Source: Pachyseris speciosa (taxonomy: Eukaryota > Cnidaria > Anthozoa > Scleractinia > Pachyseridae). Taken from it: a stretch of DNA of 64,000 nucleotides. This document shows positions 11,527 through 20,933 of this stretch, piece after piece. The stretch spans positions 102,001 through 166,000 of the forward strand of contig JAEMWC010001112.1 in the NCBI GenBank assembly GCA_016490735.1, given 5' to 3'. Both the position numbers and the translations under genes were made by a program. How positions within the stretch are numbered: position 1 is the first letter of the stretch; the number at the start of each line of letters is the position of its first letter. Under the pieces are notes generated by a model. It saw nothing but the letters and a program-made list of their open reading frames with translations, did no database searches and was not told the DNA's origin.

Positions 11527-12194
11527 TTACGACCAAAGTTCAAAGTCGTCTTGGTCTTGTTTCAACACAACTGTTTTACGTTTCTTCCCTGGAGGTAAAC
11601 CACGAAAATGCAATTTTCTTTTTGTAGAACTCTGACCACTCCCAGCCTGAGATACTAGATCACCAATAGCTTCTCTACTTCGCTTTGCAAGCGCTGTGTT
11701 AACATGATCTCAAGCCAAAACATCTTGAGCCACTTGGGCACTGGTTTGTAACGCCTTTTTGCCGAGTACCTTAGCACCTTGTCTTCGTACAACTTGTTAT
11801 TCGGAATGTTGTTATTCTAGAATCCAAACATGGAAAACAGTCTGCCCTCATTGTCGCTCGATTAATAGAAAGAACCGTTGTTAATTATTAGTTCTTGTTT
11901 ATGTATGTTTTAGTAAAAGTATTTATTTATGGGGGCTGACCTCGCTGGGACTTCGAGTCCGTACGTTAGTCCCTTATTTAGTGCCTTTTTTTCACTAAAT
12001 GGAAGTTAATAAATAAAATAAATAAGTAAATGAGGCATCTCTCAGTGAAACAGACCTTTTAATATGGAACTTAGTTCATAGCCTTGTTGAAATCGGGATC
12101 CGTGAAAAGCCGGTAAATTACCTCCTTTTTGCTTAGCTTGGTTTAAATAGTATTCTTCGTACAACTTGTTATTCGGAATGTAAAGTTTCTTCAT
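11527..12194 (-). pseudogene. Virus-like gene V3, interrupted by an insertion
   Basis: The start at 12194 opens a 50-residue frame (MKKLYIPNNKLYEEYY..., then a glycine/phenylalanine-rich part) that stops at 12042. The C-terminal half reads from about 11790 down to the stop at 11527 and is strongly basic near its end (STKRKLHFRGLPPGKKRK). It contains one internal TGA. Between the halves lie about 250 bases of unrelated AT-rich DNA plus a second copy of the coding block around IPNNKLYE (11787-11813, repeating 12155-12181). A minor-capsid or core role is possible from the basic tail; this is inference. Confidence 0.5.
11814..12041. mobile_element. Small insertion inside V3, origin unknown
   Basis: AT-rich sequence with no relation to the adjacent coding halves. 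It contains GGGGGCTGACCTCGCTGG and a CACTAAATGGAAGTTAATAA block. It has no obvious terminal repeats. A duplicated stretch of about 27 bp (CTTCGTACAACTTGTTATTC and beyond) lies at one edge and again 340 bp away. Confidence 0.4.
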
Positions 12195-12197
12195 TTC

Positions 12198-12818
12198 TTA
12201 AAGGTTCGCTGTTCTGCTCTGACGAAAATGAAGTGTAAACAACACTCTCCCAAACTGGAATGACATAGTTTCTCTTGTATGCGGCTTTATATCAATTTCA
12301 ATATAGTGGTAGAACAATAGAATTGCGGTGGTGATGGTGGTGGAGGAGGAGGAAAACAATAGAATTGTGGTGGTGGTGGCGGTGGAAAATAATAGAATTG
12401 TGGTGGTGGTGGTGGTAGTGGAGGAAAGTGGAGGAAAGCAATACAATTGTGGTGGTGGAAAACAATCGAATTGTGGTTGTGGTGGTGGCGGTGATGGAGG
12501 AAAACAATAAAATTGTGGTGGTGGTGGTGGTGGTGGCGGCGGTGGAGGAAAACAATAGAAATGTGGTGGTGGTGGCGGTGAAAAACAATACAATTATGGT
12601 GGTGGTGGTGGCGGTGGAAAACAATAAAGTTGTGGTGGTGGTGGTGGTGGTGGTGGAGGAAAACAATAGAATTGTGGTGGTGGTGGAAAACAATACAATT
12701 GTGGTGGTGGTGGCGGTGAAAAACAATACAATTATGGTGGTGGTGGTGGCGATGGAAAACAATAGAATTGTGGTGGTGGTGGTGATGGGAAACAATAGAA
12801 TTGTGGTGGTGGTTGTAG
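12198..12818 (-). pseudogene. Virus-like gene V4, proline-rich repeat protein, main part
   Basis: Minus-strand frames read as runs of proline separated by a constant QFYCF or QLYCF block. The DNA is (GGT)n broken by AAAACAATAGAATTG-type spacers. Variation in the (GGT)n runs shifts the frame repeatedly, so no single long ORF survives; the same DNA read in other frames gives His/Asn or Thr-Ile runs. The N-terminal start of the repeat lies beyond the gypsy, at 17312-17440, directly upstream of and divergent from the ATPase gene. Function is unknown; a structural virion or surface role is possible. It could instead be only a non-coding minisatellite. Confidence 0.45.
12310..12815 (+). repeat. (GGT)n minisatellite with constant AAAACAATANAATTG spacer
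   Basis: At least 14 units of variable length. Each is a GGTGGTGG run followed by a fixed spacer of 15-20 bases. The array continues at 17312-17410 beyond the nested gypsy, showing that it was continuous before that insertion. Confidence 0.9.
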
Positions 12819-12956
12819 TGTTTCACAATACGCGAAACATTCGGATTAAACCAAAACACGCACAGATTTAACTTGCCAGTGTAACACACGCCATGTGCTC
12901 ACTTTAATGTCCCATAATTCCACTCGATCTCACATGATTACATCACCAATACTACA
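12819..12956 (-). repeat. 3' LTR of the gypsy element
   Basis: About 138 bp matching 17177-17311 (shared CATTCGGATTAAACCAAAAC and GATTACATCACCAATACTAC). It begins TGTAGT on the minus strand. Its outer edge carries a small extra block (TTCACAA region) compared with the other LTR. Confidence 0.85.
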
Positions 12957-13210
12957 ATCTCTCCCTTGTTTGGAATAAAATGTCCACTGTCCAACTTTTG
13001 CAAAATAACAGCAACAAATACTTGAGCTTTTTCCAAATGGTTACTAAATCAAAGAAAAGTGTTCCAATGTCCAAGCCTTAAATCAGAACAAACACAACGA
13101 CTATAAATGTGAAATGTGACTCAGTCATGAAATGTGCATCTCATACGCAAGTTATTTTTAACCAAGTTCATAATCCTTGAACCTCTCTGGTAGACGATTG
13201 CGCTTGGGTC

Positions 13211-15243
13211 TCAACAAATAATGCTGAGTGGGAACGTTCTGCTCCTTTTCCTCACTCGGTTTCGGATCGTGTGGTAATGTCTCTTGTGAATCACTGTCTG
13301 CTGGTTCCAGTGATTTGTCTTCCACGTACTTTTGTAGGTGAGTAATATTTCTCTTTTAGCGAACACCAGCAGGAGACTTAATTTCAACATGACTTCCTTG
13401 CTTGTTGACCTCCTCATACGGCGTGGTTTCAAATGATGGGGACAGCTTATCAACTTTGGGTTTCTGTAGAAGCACTTTGTCTCCTTCCTTCAGATCAGAC
13501 TCACAAGCACATCTCAAATTGTCAGCAATTGTCAGCATAGTCTTTGCCCTTTTGCTTTCTCTCACGATCCCTGTCCAGAACTTCACTGTCATTATTAGCT
13601 GAGCGCAATTCTTCCACACCAGGTAGCTTTGAACGAATCTCTCTTCCAAATAACTGTTTTGCTTGGCTTACTCCAGAAGTCGTGTGTGGAGTGCTTCTGT
13701 AAGCGAGTAAGAATTTCTGCATTTCTTTTCGCCAGTCACGCCCTTCACTGTGTGCAATCCGCATAGCTTTCAGTAGACTCCGATTCCGTCTCTCGACCTC
13801 CATTTTGACTTGCGGCCATAAAGGAGTTGACACCCTGTGTTCAATGTTGTTGTCGTTGAGGTAAGCTTCAAATTCTTCGGAAACAAATTTTGGTCCATTG
13901 TCAGTTTTTATTGACAGCGGTAGTCCATGAGTAGCAAAGATTTCTTCTAGACACTTGATCAGTTTGCCTGAAGTTACTGATTTGGTTATGGCTACTTCAA
14001 AGAATCGACTAAAGTAATCAACAACTACCAGCAAATATTCTCCTGTCGGAAGGGGTCCTAACAGGTCTGCTGCAAGGTCTTGCCATGGCTGTGTCGGCAG
14101 TTCAGTTCTCTTCATTGGTTCCGCGGGAATGGCTTACCAACAAGCTGGCAACTATGACATGTTCTACACCTCTGCTCTGCTTCGCGGTCTATGCCCGGCC
14201 ACCACACCTTTGTGCAGAGTCTGCTTGGTCTTAACAATGCCCTGGTGGCCTTCATGTGCAAGTTCGAGCACTTGTTTGCGAAGTTTCTGTGGCATGACTA
14301 ATCTCGTCCCTCTTAGCACCAACTTTCCCAGCACAGTTAATTCGTGTCTCACAGCTTTGTAGGCTGGTTCGCCAACAGTCCAATCACTTGTCAGCACACA
14401 CTTTCTTAACAACGTAATTTCATCATCTTCGGCAGATGCTTGTTCAATTTCTTGGATAGGTATGGCTTTGGGAGCTGCATTCTCCGCAACATATCGAATA
14501 TATTCTTCTGCCACATTCTTGTCTTCATTGGAGACTTGGGTTAGGCGAGACAAAGCATCAGCTATGTTCTGTGGTGCGGGACAATACTTCACTGTGAACT
14601 CGTGTGGTTGAAGTCGTAAGACCCAACGTTCAATTCTTGCAGATGGGTGAGATTTACTTGAATAGATCACTTCAAGTGGTTTGTGATCAGTTTCTAATTC
14701 AAAATGTTTTCCATACAGGTAAACATGAAACGTTTCACAAGCCCAGACTAGAGCCAAAGCTTCTCTTTCTGTTTGAGAATATCTTCTTTCAACTGCTGTT
14801 AAACTTCGGCTTGCGTAGTAGACTGGTCTCCAATTTCCATCTTCTTGCTGGACAAGAACTGCGCCTAGTCCAACTGGACTTGCATCAGCAATAACCTTTG
14901 TTTTGGCATCCTTGTCATAGTAGGCTAGTGTTTCAGCACTTACTGAAGATTCTTTCAGAGCCTGGACCGCTTCTTGCTTCTCTTCACCCCATTTGAACGT
15001 CACGCCTTTCCGTGTCAGCTGTCGAAGTGGTTCAGCAACTGTGGCTAGGTTCGGAATGAATTTAGCACCGAAATTCACGAGTCCTAGGAAGCTTCTCACT
15101 TCTGCTACAGACTCAGGCTCTTTGGCATTGACTATAGCTTCAACTTTGGATTCTGTTGGTCCAATACCACGTGTAGACAATAGGTATCCCATGAACTCTA
15201 ACTGGGCCATCCTGAACTTACACTTCTCTGGGTTCAAGGTCAA
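13211..15243 (-). pseudogene. Gypsy pol: RNase H and integrase, broken
   Basis: 15243-14164 holds the end of the reverse transcriptase thumb/connection and an RNase H domain (YYASRSLTAVERRYSQTERE), then a retroviral zinc-binding HHCC start (HEGHQGIVKTKQ). 14115-13522 holds the integrase core with the aspartates in LAADLLGPLP and KTDNGPKF and the glutamate in EVERRNR. 13649-13211 carries the C-terminal tail in shifted frames. Integrase would join cDNA to host DNA. The frame breaks between these parts make it inactive as written. Confidence 0.85.
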
Positions 15244-16125
15244 ACCCTCTGTTACAATCGTTCCAATAACTTCTCCAGCCTTTCATCGTGTTCTTGGTCA
15301 TCTCTAGCATGGAGGATGATGTCGTCAGATATGTTGCGCACTCCTTCGCATCCATGTATGTAGTGCTTGTTGAATGGCATGCTGATAGATTTCAGGGGCG
15401 GATGTTATGCCAAACATCAACCTTTTATACCGATAAAGACCAGCATGTGTCGTGAATGTTGTGATATTGCGCGATTCTTCACTGAGCTCTAGTTGATGAT
15501 AACCCCATTTGAGATCTAACTTGGTAAACACACTGATTTGGGTCATGTCCTGGAGGACCTCATCAACGGTGGGAATTGGATGTCTTTCCCTCACAATGGC
15601 TTCATTTGCCCTGCGCATGTCGATACATAATCTAATCTTCCCGGACGGTTTAGGAACTACTACTATCGGGCTGACCCACGGTGTTGGTCCCTGTACCTTC
15701 TCAATGATATCCGTCTGCTCTAAGTCATGCAACTTTCTTTCCACTTTCTCTCTCAGACTAAATGGCACTCGTCAAGGATGCTGAGCAACAGGGTTGACTT
15801 CTTTGTTCACATGAATTTTAACTTGATAATCAGTTAACTTGCCTACTCCTTCAAAACATGCTTTGTATTTATCATCAATTTCTGGTGTAAGCACAGTATT
15901 AACTTCTGGTCCCAGTCTAAGCACATCTAACTCTATGGCTGTCTTCCTGCCCATTATTGGTCTGCCATCATTGGAAATGACAATAAATTCAGCAGTAACT
16001 TCTTTGCCAGCTACGTTTACGGGGGCCTCAAATTTTCCCAAAGTGTTCAGTGGTTCTGAGGTTCCATAAGGATACAATTTCTGATTGGTTCGCTCTGATT
16101 TGCACTTGATTCTATTTTGCTTCAA
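15244..16125 (-). pseudogene. Gypsy pol: protease-RT linker and reverse transcriptase, broken
   Basis: 16125-15772 is the linker between protease and RT. 15768-15325 is the reverse transcriptase fingers and palm, with VFTKLDLKWGYHQLEL (first catalytic aspartate) and the FGITSAPE motif. The DD motif (SDDIIL) lies a few bases further on but in another frame, so the palm is split at about 15340. Confidence 0.85.
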
Positions 16126-16131
16126 TTTCTC

Positions 16132-17040
16132 CTAGGTCTTCTGATCAATAATATTACAAGATGATCCTGAGTCAATCAGAACTCCACTGAGAGTAACACC
16201 TCCAACTTGCATATCAACCGTCTCTAAGCTACTTGTTTCACATGACTTACCGAATCCCACAGTGAAAGCATGTTCATCATCTTCATCTTCTTCCACACAG
16301 TTAACTTCTCTCCGTCCACTCTGTTTTCCAATGTCCGTTTTCTTCTGCTCTTGTTTATTCTTCGTTTTGCAAACTGAGGCAAAATGTCCTGCCATGTGAC
16401 ACTTTGTACAGGTTTTAGATCTTGCTGGACAATGCCTATTACGTGCAAAATGTCCGCTTTGTCCACATCGATAACATTGCAGACTGTTCTTCTGATACCT
16501 CTTCTGTGATCCTTTGAATTTTCTGTCTTCTTTGGTCGCATTAAAACTCGCTCCCGACACACCTTCTGTCTTCTTAGCTTGTGTCTGCGACAACTCCGAC
16601 GATCGAGCGATTTTCTGCGTCTGTGTCAATGTTAGTTCTTGTCCCTTTTCCAGAAGTTTTTGCCGAAGCTCCGTAAACTTGCATTTATCGATAATTTGAT
16701 CACGTATTTGTTCATTCTTTGTAGCACCAAAATCACAATTCGCAGCTTGAGTACTGAGCCGTACTACAAATTGATCAACCGTTTCATGCTCTTCTTGCTT
16801 CATTTGACGAAAGATGTGCCTTTCGTATGGTACATTTACTTGCGGTGTGAAATAAGCATCTAGTGTTCGAAGTGCAGCTTTGTAAACATCGTCTTCCTGT
16901 CCTGCATGTGTACCTGGATCTGTTAGTGTTTCAAATATATCTTGAACCTCCATTCCTCTACAATGTAAAAGCAACGCCTTCCTTCGAGCAGCTGATGTGA
17001 TCCCACGGCCATCAACATAAAATTCGAACGACTTTCGTTA
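16132..17040 (-). pseudogene. Gypsy gag and protease, N-terminus broken
   Basis: The main frame (16974-16132) has a capsid-like helical region, two CCHC zinc knuckles (CYRCGQSGHFARNRHC and CTKCHMAGHFASVC) that bind RNA, an acidic linker, and an aspartic protease start (LIDSGSSCNIID). The first part of gag, toward the 5' LTR, runs in the same direction but contains stops near 17060, so it is not continuous from its likely ATG near 17125. Confidence 0.8.
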
Positions 17041-17176
17041 TCGCCGCTATCTTGGCCCCACAATCGTGCTATCTCCTCGCCAATCAAATGCTTGTAATCC
17101 ACGAGGTTCTTCACTTGTCGCCATAACGTTTCTTCCAACAGGCACGTCTTCACACTATTTAGTCCTCGTCGCCAAT

Positions 17177-17311
17177 TGTTACGTAAAACATTCGGATTAA
17201 ACCAAAACACGTACGCACACATTTAACTTGCCAGTGTAACACACGCCATGTGCTCACTTTAATGTCCCATAATTCCACTCGATCTCACATGATTACATCA
17301 CCAATACTACA
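17177..17311 (-). repeat. 5' LTR of the gypsy element
   Basis: 135 bp. On the minus strand it begins TGTAGTATTGG and ends ACGTAACA, followed at once by the ATTGGCGACGAGG primer-binding region. Confidence 0.9.
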
Positions 17312-17440
17312 GTTGTGGTGGTGGTGGTGGTGGTGGTGGTGGAAAACAATAGAATGGTGGTGGTAGCGGTGGTGGTGGTTGTGGTGGAGGAGGAAAACAA
17401 TAGAATTTTTGTGGCTGAAGCCTATATAATTGTGACACAT
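17312..17440 (-). pseudogene. V4 proline-rich gene, N-terminal remainder
   Basis: The continuation of the (GGT)n array on the other side of the gypsy. The minus strand reads LQPQKFYCFPPPPQ and then further proline runs. It starts about 40 bases from the ATPase start on the opposite strand, so the two genes share a short divergent promoter region (about 17420-17480). Confidence 0.5.
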
Positions 17441-17482
17441 TACACATTTTGTCAGTTCATGTTAAGCCTCGATTCAGTTGAC

Positions 17483-18290
17483 ATGAGTTGTTCCTGTCCT
17501 GTTTGTCAAAAGGATTTTTTCAGAATAGATAGTATGCAAAGACACATGAACAGTAAACACAGTTATTCCGATTTCGCCCCAGTTATACCGATGTCCCACG
17601 AAAAGTGTGAGCAGTTTCAAATGGTTCATCCATTTACTGCATGGTTGCAGGGATGATGGGCTCGGGAAAAACGTTCTGGGTGCAATCACTGTTACAACAA
17701 GCTCAAAACGTTATCGATCAGCCACCGGAGAGAATAATCTGGTGTTCTTCACAGTGGCAAACCCGCTGACACCCAGTTATTGATGATGATACCGAAAATC
17801 GAATTTGTCAAGGGGATTCTGCCTACTCTAGACAATGATTCCTATTTGGATGTCAACATACGCAACTTGATTGTCATGGACGACCAAATGATTGAAGCAG
17901 GAAGTGATAATCGGATGGTGAACCTGTTTACAAAAGGATCCTATCATCAAAACCTGAGCGTTATTTACATTGTACAAAATCTGTTTCACCAAGGCAAAGG
18001 CAACCGAAGCATCAGCTTAAACAGTCATTACTTGGTCCTTTTCAAGAATCCTCGGGATAAACTGTAGATTTTGGCCTTAGCCATACAAATGTACCCAAAA
18101 CAAACTGCTTTGTTTTTAAAAGAGTATGAGGAAGGAAGAAGCGGTGCGAAAACCATTTGGGTATCTTTTTGTTGATCTCAAGCCAACGACTCCAGATAGT
18201 TGCAGATTGCGAACAAAATGTATTACCTGGCGAAGAAAGATTCGACAAAGCGATAGAAGAGAGTAACATTTCCCAGGAACTGCTCTAGTA
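17483..18290 (+). pseudogene. Virus-like packaging-type ATPase with N-terminal zinc finger, broken
   Basis: Starts at ATG 17483. The N-terminus is a C2H2-type finger (CPVCQKDFFRIDSMQRHMNS). The Walker A loop GMMGSGKT follows in a second frame, and the Walker B-like LIVMDDQM is in a third (17780-18066). A TAG interrupts at 18065, and later frames decay. The order finger, P-loop, hydrophobic-Asp-Asp fits the A32/FtsK-like DNA-packaging ATPases of Polinton-like and adinto-like elements, which drive genome entry into capsids. There are at least two frameshifts plus stops, so this copy is not functional. It is divergent from V4. Confidence 0.75.
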
Positions 18291-18309
18291 TCTCAAGCAG
18301 CAAACCCAG

Positions 18310-18848
18310 ATGGTTCCCCCGGTAATTCCGGAGATGTATCGCATTCAGAATAATATGGATAACCTTCTGTATCGTACAAACCTTGGAGACGACGAAAGAG
18401 CGAGGCAGTACATGCAGTTGCAAAACACGTTTTTAACATATAAACACCAGCTCAATTCCTTAACACCTGAAGCAACAATTCTGCCTCAACCCTAAGGGCG
18501 AAAACACATTTCTAACGAGGCTATGGTAAACAATTTACCAACAGTGCCAGCAATAACGATAGAACCGACTCCAGGCCAAGCGTCAGCACCTTAACCAACG
18601 GCAAAGAGCCAGCCCCACAATCCTTATCTACCACCGCAACCTCCACGCCCGCACCTCCCTCATTCCCTCCGTCGATCTTGACACCTCCTCCCACAGTCGA
18701 AACGCTGTCGCCAGCAAGAAAGCGTAAACGCCCACAATTAAAATTTGTAAATTACATGGACGATGAACCGAAGAAGCTTACAAGACGATTTCGACGTTTA
18801 CGCAGGAAGTCACCTTACAAGTATTCCAGATATCAAGAAGACGCTTGA
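18310..18848 (+). pseudogene. Virus-like gene V6, helical N-terminus and basic tail, broken
   Basis: 18310-18495 is an open helical stretch (VPPVIPEMYRIQNNMDNLLY) rich in Gln, Leu and Asn. After stops and shifts, a proline-rich linker leads to a strongly basic end (ARKRKRPQ, then TRRFRRLRRK) that stops at 18848, just before the right TIR. The basic end would suit DNA or membrane contact. I do not recognise a named family. It follows the ATPase on the same strand, in the usual place for a late or virion gene; that is inference. Confidence 0.45.
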
Positions 18849-18886
18849 TTTTTCCTCCACAAGAAGTTTAAGAGGATGACTGACGT

Positions 18887-19506
18887 TTATTCATTTCAAA
18901 TCTCTTTCTGCATTGTTTTTGTATTCTCTGAGAAAAGACAATAAAGTTTGTTTGTCACTCAAGAAACGTGTAATTCATATTAGTCACGTGTTTAATTGAT
19001 CGTTCCAAACAACTTAAGTCGTCTATTGTCATTGCTGAATGGTAGAAGGTTGTCCCATGGGCTTTTTTTACTGTAGAGTTCGTATGCAAATATGCGGCAG
19101 TTTGGATCACTAGTTTTGAATAATTAGTGACTAACGGAGCTGAAAAGTTAAAGTTAGCTAAGTCGAATTTATTTTTATAGGCGAAACTGTTAACTCTTTC
19201 GGAAAATCGAACGATAATATCTAAGATAATCTTCTAGCAAACGAATTGTTAAAGTCACGCTACCAACGAAAAGCGCGCTTTTATTTTGAAAATATCATAG
19301 AGTTCTCAATAAACCAATCAGGGTTAAAAGAGAATGGGAAAGTTTGGGCGAGCCTATTGTTTCCATTGTACTAGAGTGACGCTCATTAGTATGCCTATAC
19401 CGAATTAACATGCAGGAAGGCAGTGACTAGGCACCTAGTCCGTACCTAGTCCGTACCTAGTCATCACCTTGTCCAAAACGGGGGTTGATTATTTACATAG
19501 TATACT
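18887..19506 (-). repeat. Right terminal inverted repeat of the virus-like element
   Basis: The reverse complement of 9628-10262 with few differences. It contains AATAAA (on +) near 18941, a likely poly(A) signal for the plus-strand gene block. It ends CATAGTATACT. Confidence 0.9.
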
Positions 19507-19507
19507 C

Positions 19508-19591
19508 TGTTATGGGAAACTGATTTTTGTTTTCCTAAATTGATTTGTGATTGACCCTTTTGGGCTGCTATAGAAAAGCAAAGTAAAAGAC
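19508..19591 (+). repeat. Dispersed repeat, copy 2, second segment
   Basis: Continues the alignment with copy 1 at about 6657-6737 (GGGAAACTGATTTTTGTTTT). It ends in AAAGTAAAAGACC, the left target duplication of the LINE. Confidence 0.8.
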
Positions 19592-19681
19592 CGCAGACTG
19601 TTTTCTGAAGGGCGCTGACCATGGTAGCGTAAGGAGCTCTTGAATCTGCTTGCGATTTTTCTCTGAGATTTTGAAAGTTGG

Positions 19682-20620
19682 ATGGCGGATTTGATTTCGA
19701 ATTATCTTACGAAAAGAAGGAATAGGTCCGCAAACAGCCCTGTTGGTGCTGGCGAGTCTCCTGACTCAAAGAGGCCGAGAAATCTGAACGAAACAACAAG
19801 TTCACCAGAGCAAGATGGCGACGATAGTGATATAATTGACGATGCCCTCGGCTTATCAGGTGGAATAGCTGTCACACTCAAAGAAATACTTAGCAGACTG
19901 GTCAAACTGGACACCATTGAAGCCAGCGTCCAAAACATCGAAAAATCCTTAGCTAGCCTTGAATAGAGAATAACAAATGTCGAGAGTTTCCAACGGACGG
20001 TCACGCAAGACAACGATCAGTTAAAGGAAAGCCTCATTCAAAATGAGCAGAAGTGCTCCGACAACCAGAAGGCCGGTGGGGTTAAACTGGAGAAAATCAA
20101 CGACAAAATCGCAGAGTTAAATCGAAAAGAAGAGGAAATAAGTAACAAATTAATGGAACTCACAACCAAGGACTTGTACCTGGAAGCTTATTCACGCCGA
20201 GAGAACACAAAATTTAATCACATTCCTGAAGGGCCAGCACGATCAGGTAGAGAAGAAGAGGATATAGAAGAGATCCTAAGATGCTTTATGGAAAATGAAC
20301 TAGGATACGCTGACGCTAGATTGGTGGAAATCCAGCGCGTACACCGACCAGGGAAGCGACGAGATGAAGGGCCTCGTCCTATTTTGGCAAGGTTTGTGAG
20401 ATATCGTGATTGTGAGAAGATTCTCTCGTCAGGATCTCGTCTCAGAGGCACCAATTTTCAAATGTTCATAGACTTACCCTGGGAACTGGTCGAAAGAAGG
20501 CAAAGAGGCTCAATATTCCTGTATCCTTTAGCCGGTCAAAGCCAGACCAGTTGTATGTTAGAGGCAAACTCTGGCCTGGCCAGTTGGCCAAGAGCTATGA
20601 ATTTTAAGTATAATGAATGA
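19682..20620 (+). pseudogene. LINE ORF1, RNA-binding protein, one early stop
   Basis: Starts at ATG 19682. After a Ser/Pro/Asp-rich N-terminus there is a coiled-coil heptad region, interrupted by TAG at 19964-19966. Then comes an RRM/CTD-like region typical of L1 ORF1 (YSRRENTKFNHIPEG, VHRPGKRRDEGPRPILARF). ORF1 proteins coat the element RNA. Beyond about 20490 the reading departs from the expected C-terminus, so it is probably also shifted there. Confidence 0.75.
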
Positions 20621-20933
20621 TCTAAGGACAGTCTCCAGTTAAAACTTTATTTCCTACGATGAAGCGAGTAGGTAGTTGAACAAACGGTGTTGTTAAGCTC
20701 AAGTTTCGAGCGCTTTGCCCCATCTCTAGGTATAATTTTTCAATTAATTGTTTGTTTTGGTTTTTTCAGTCTTTCCGGTCTTTCTTTTGTTAGTGCTTTC
20801 TGTTTTCTCTTCGTAAATGTAAATTGGGACCTAATTATCACCTTAATGAAATATGGCACGAAAACATTCAAAATGCACATGATTATTCAAATGTTACGAA
20901 GCGGACCTAAATTCACATATTACTCTGGAGAAT

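Larger units (their letters stand above)
12819..17311 (-). mobile_element. Ty3/gypsy LTR retrotransposon, nested in V4
   Basis: A minus-strand element with LTRs of about 135 bp (12819-12956 and 17177-17311). The order gag (with CCHC knuckles), protease, reverse transcriptase, RNase H, integrase defines Ty3/gypsy. ATTGGCGACGAGGAC directly inside the 5' LTR is the likely primer-binding region. AAGGGAGAGAT next to the 3' LTR is the polypurine tract. Both outer flanks belong to the same (GGT)n array, with ACAAC on each side offset by two bases, so a short target duplication is likely. Several frameshifts and stops split gag and pol, and the two LTRs differ by indels near one edge. Confidence 0.9.
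9628..19506. mobile_element. Virus-like DNA element with about 620-bp TIRs
   Basis: The termini are inverted copies starting AGTATACTATGT. TGTTATG occurs just outside each end (9618-9624 and 19508-19514) but only once at the homologous empty site near 6660, so it is a likely target duplication. Removing the nested gypsy leaves about 5.4 kb. Genes are arranged as a minus-strand block (10.3-12.8 kb plus 17.3-17.4 kb) and a plus-strand block (17.48-18.85 kb) that face away from a shared start region near 17.45 kb. The packaging-type ATPase with N-terminal zinc finger suggests kinship with Polinton/adintovirus-like elements. I see no capsid protein, integrase or polymerase gene here. Most genes are broken, so this is an old integrated copy. 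Confidence 0.75.

Noticed and set aside
12310..12815. CRISPR-like array with constant spacers
   Set aside because: The repeating parts are GGT runs of variable length; it is a minisatellite or a low-complexity coding repeat.
12287..12889. Histidine-rich or Gly/Val-rich proteins from the GGT array
   Set aside because: These are alternative frames of the same repeat. The minus frame giving QFYCF and proline runs is favoured because its spacers never hit a stop.
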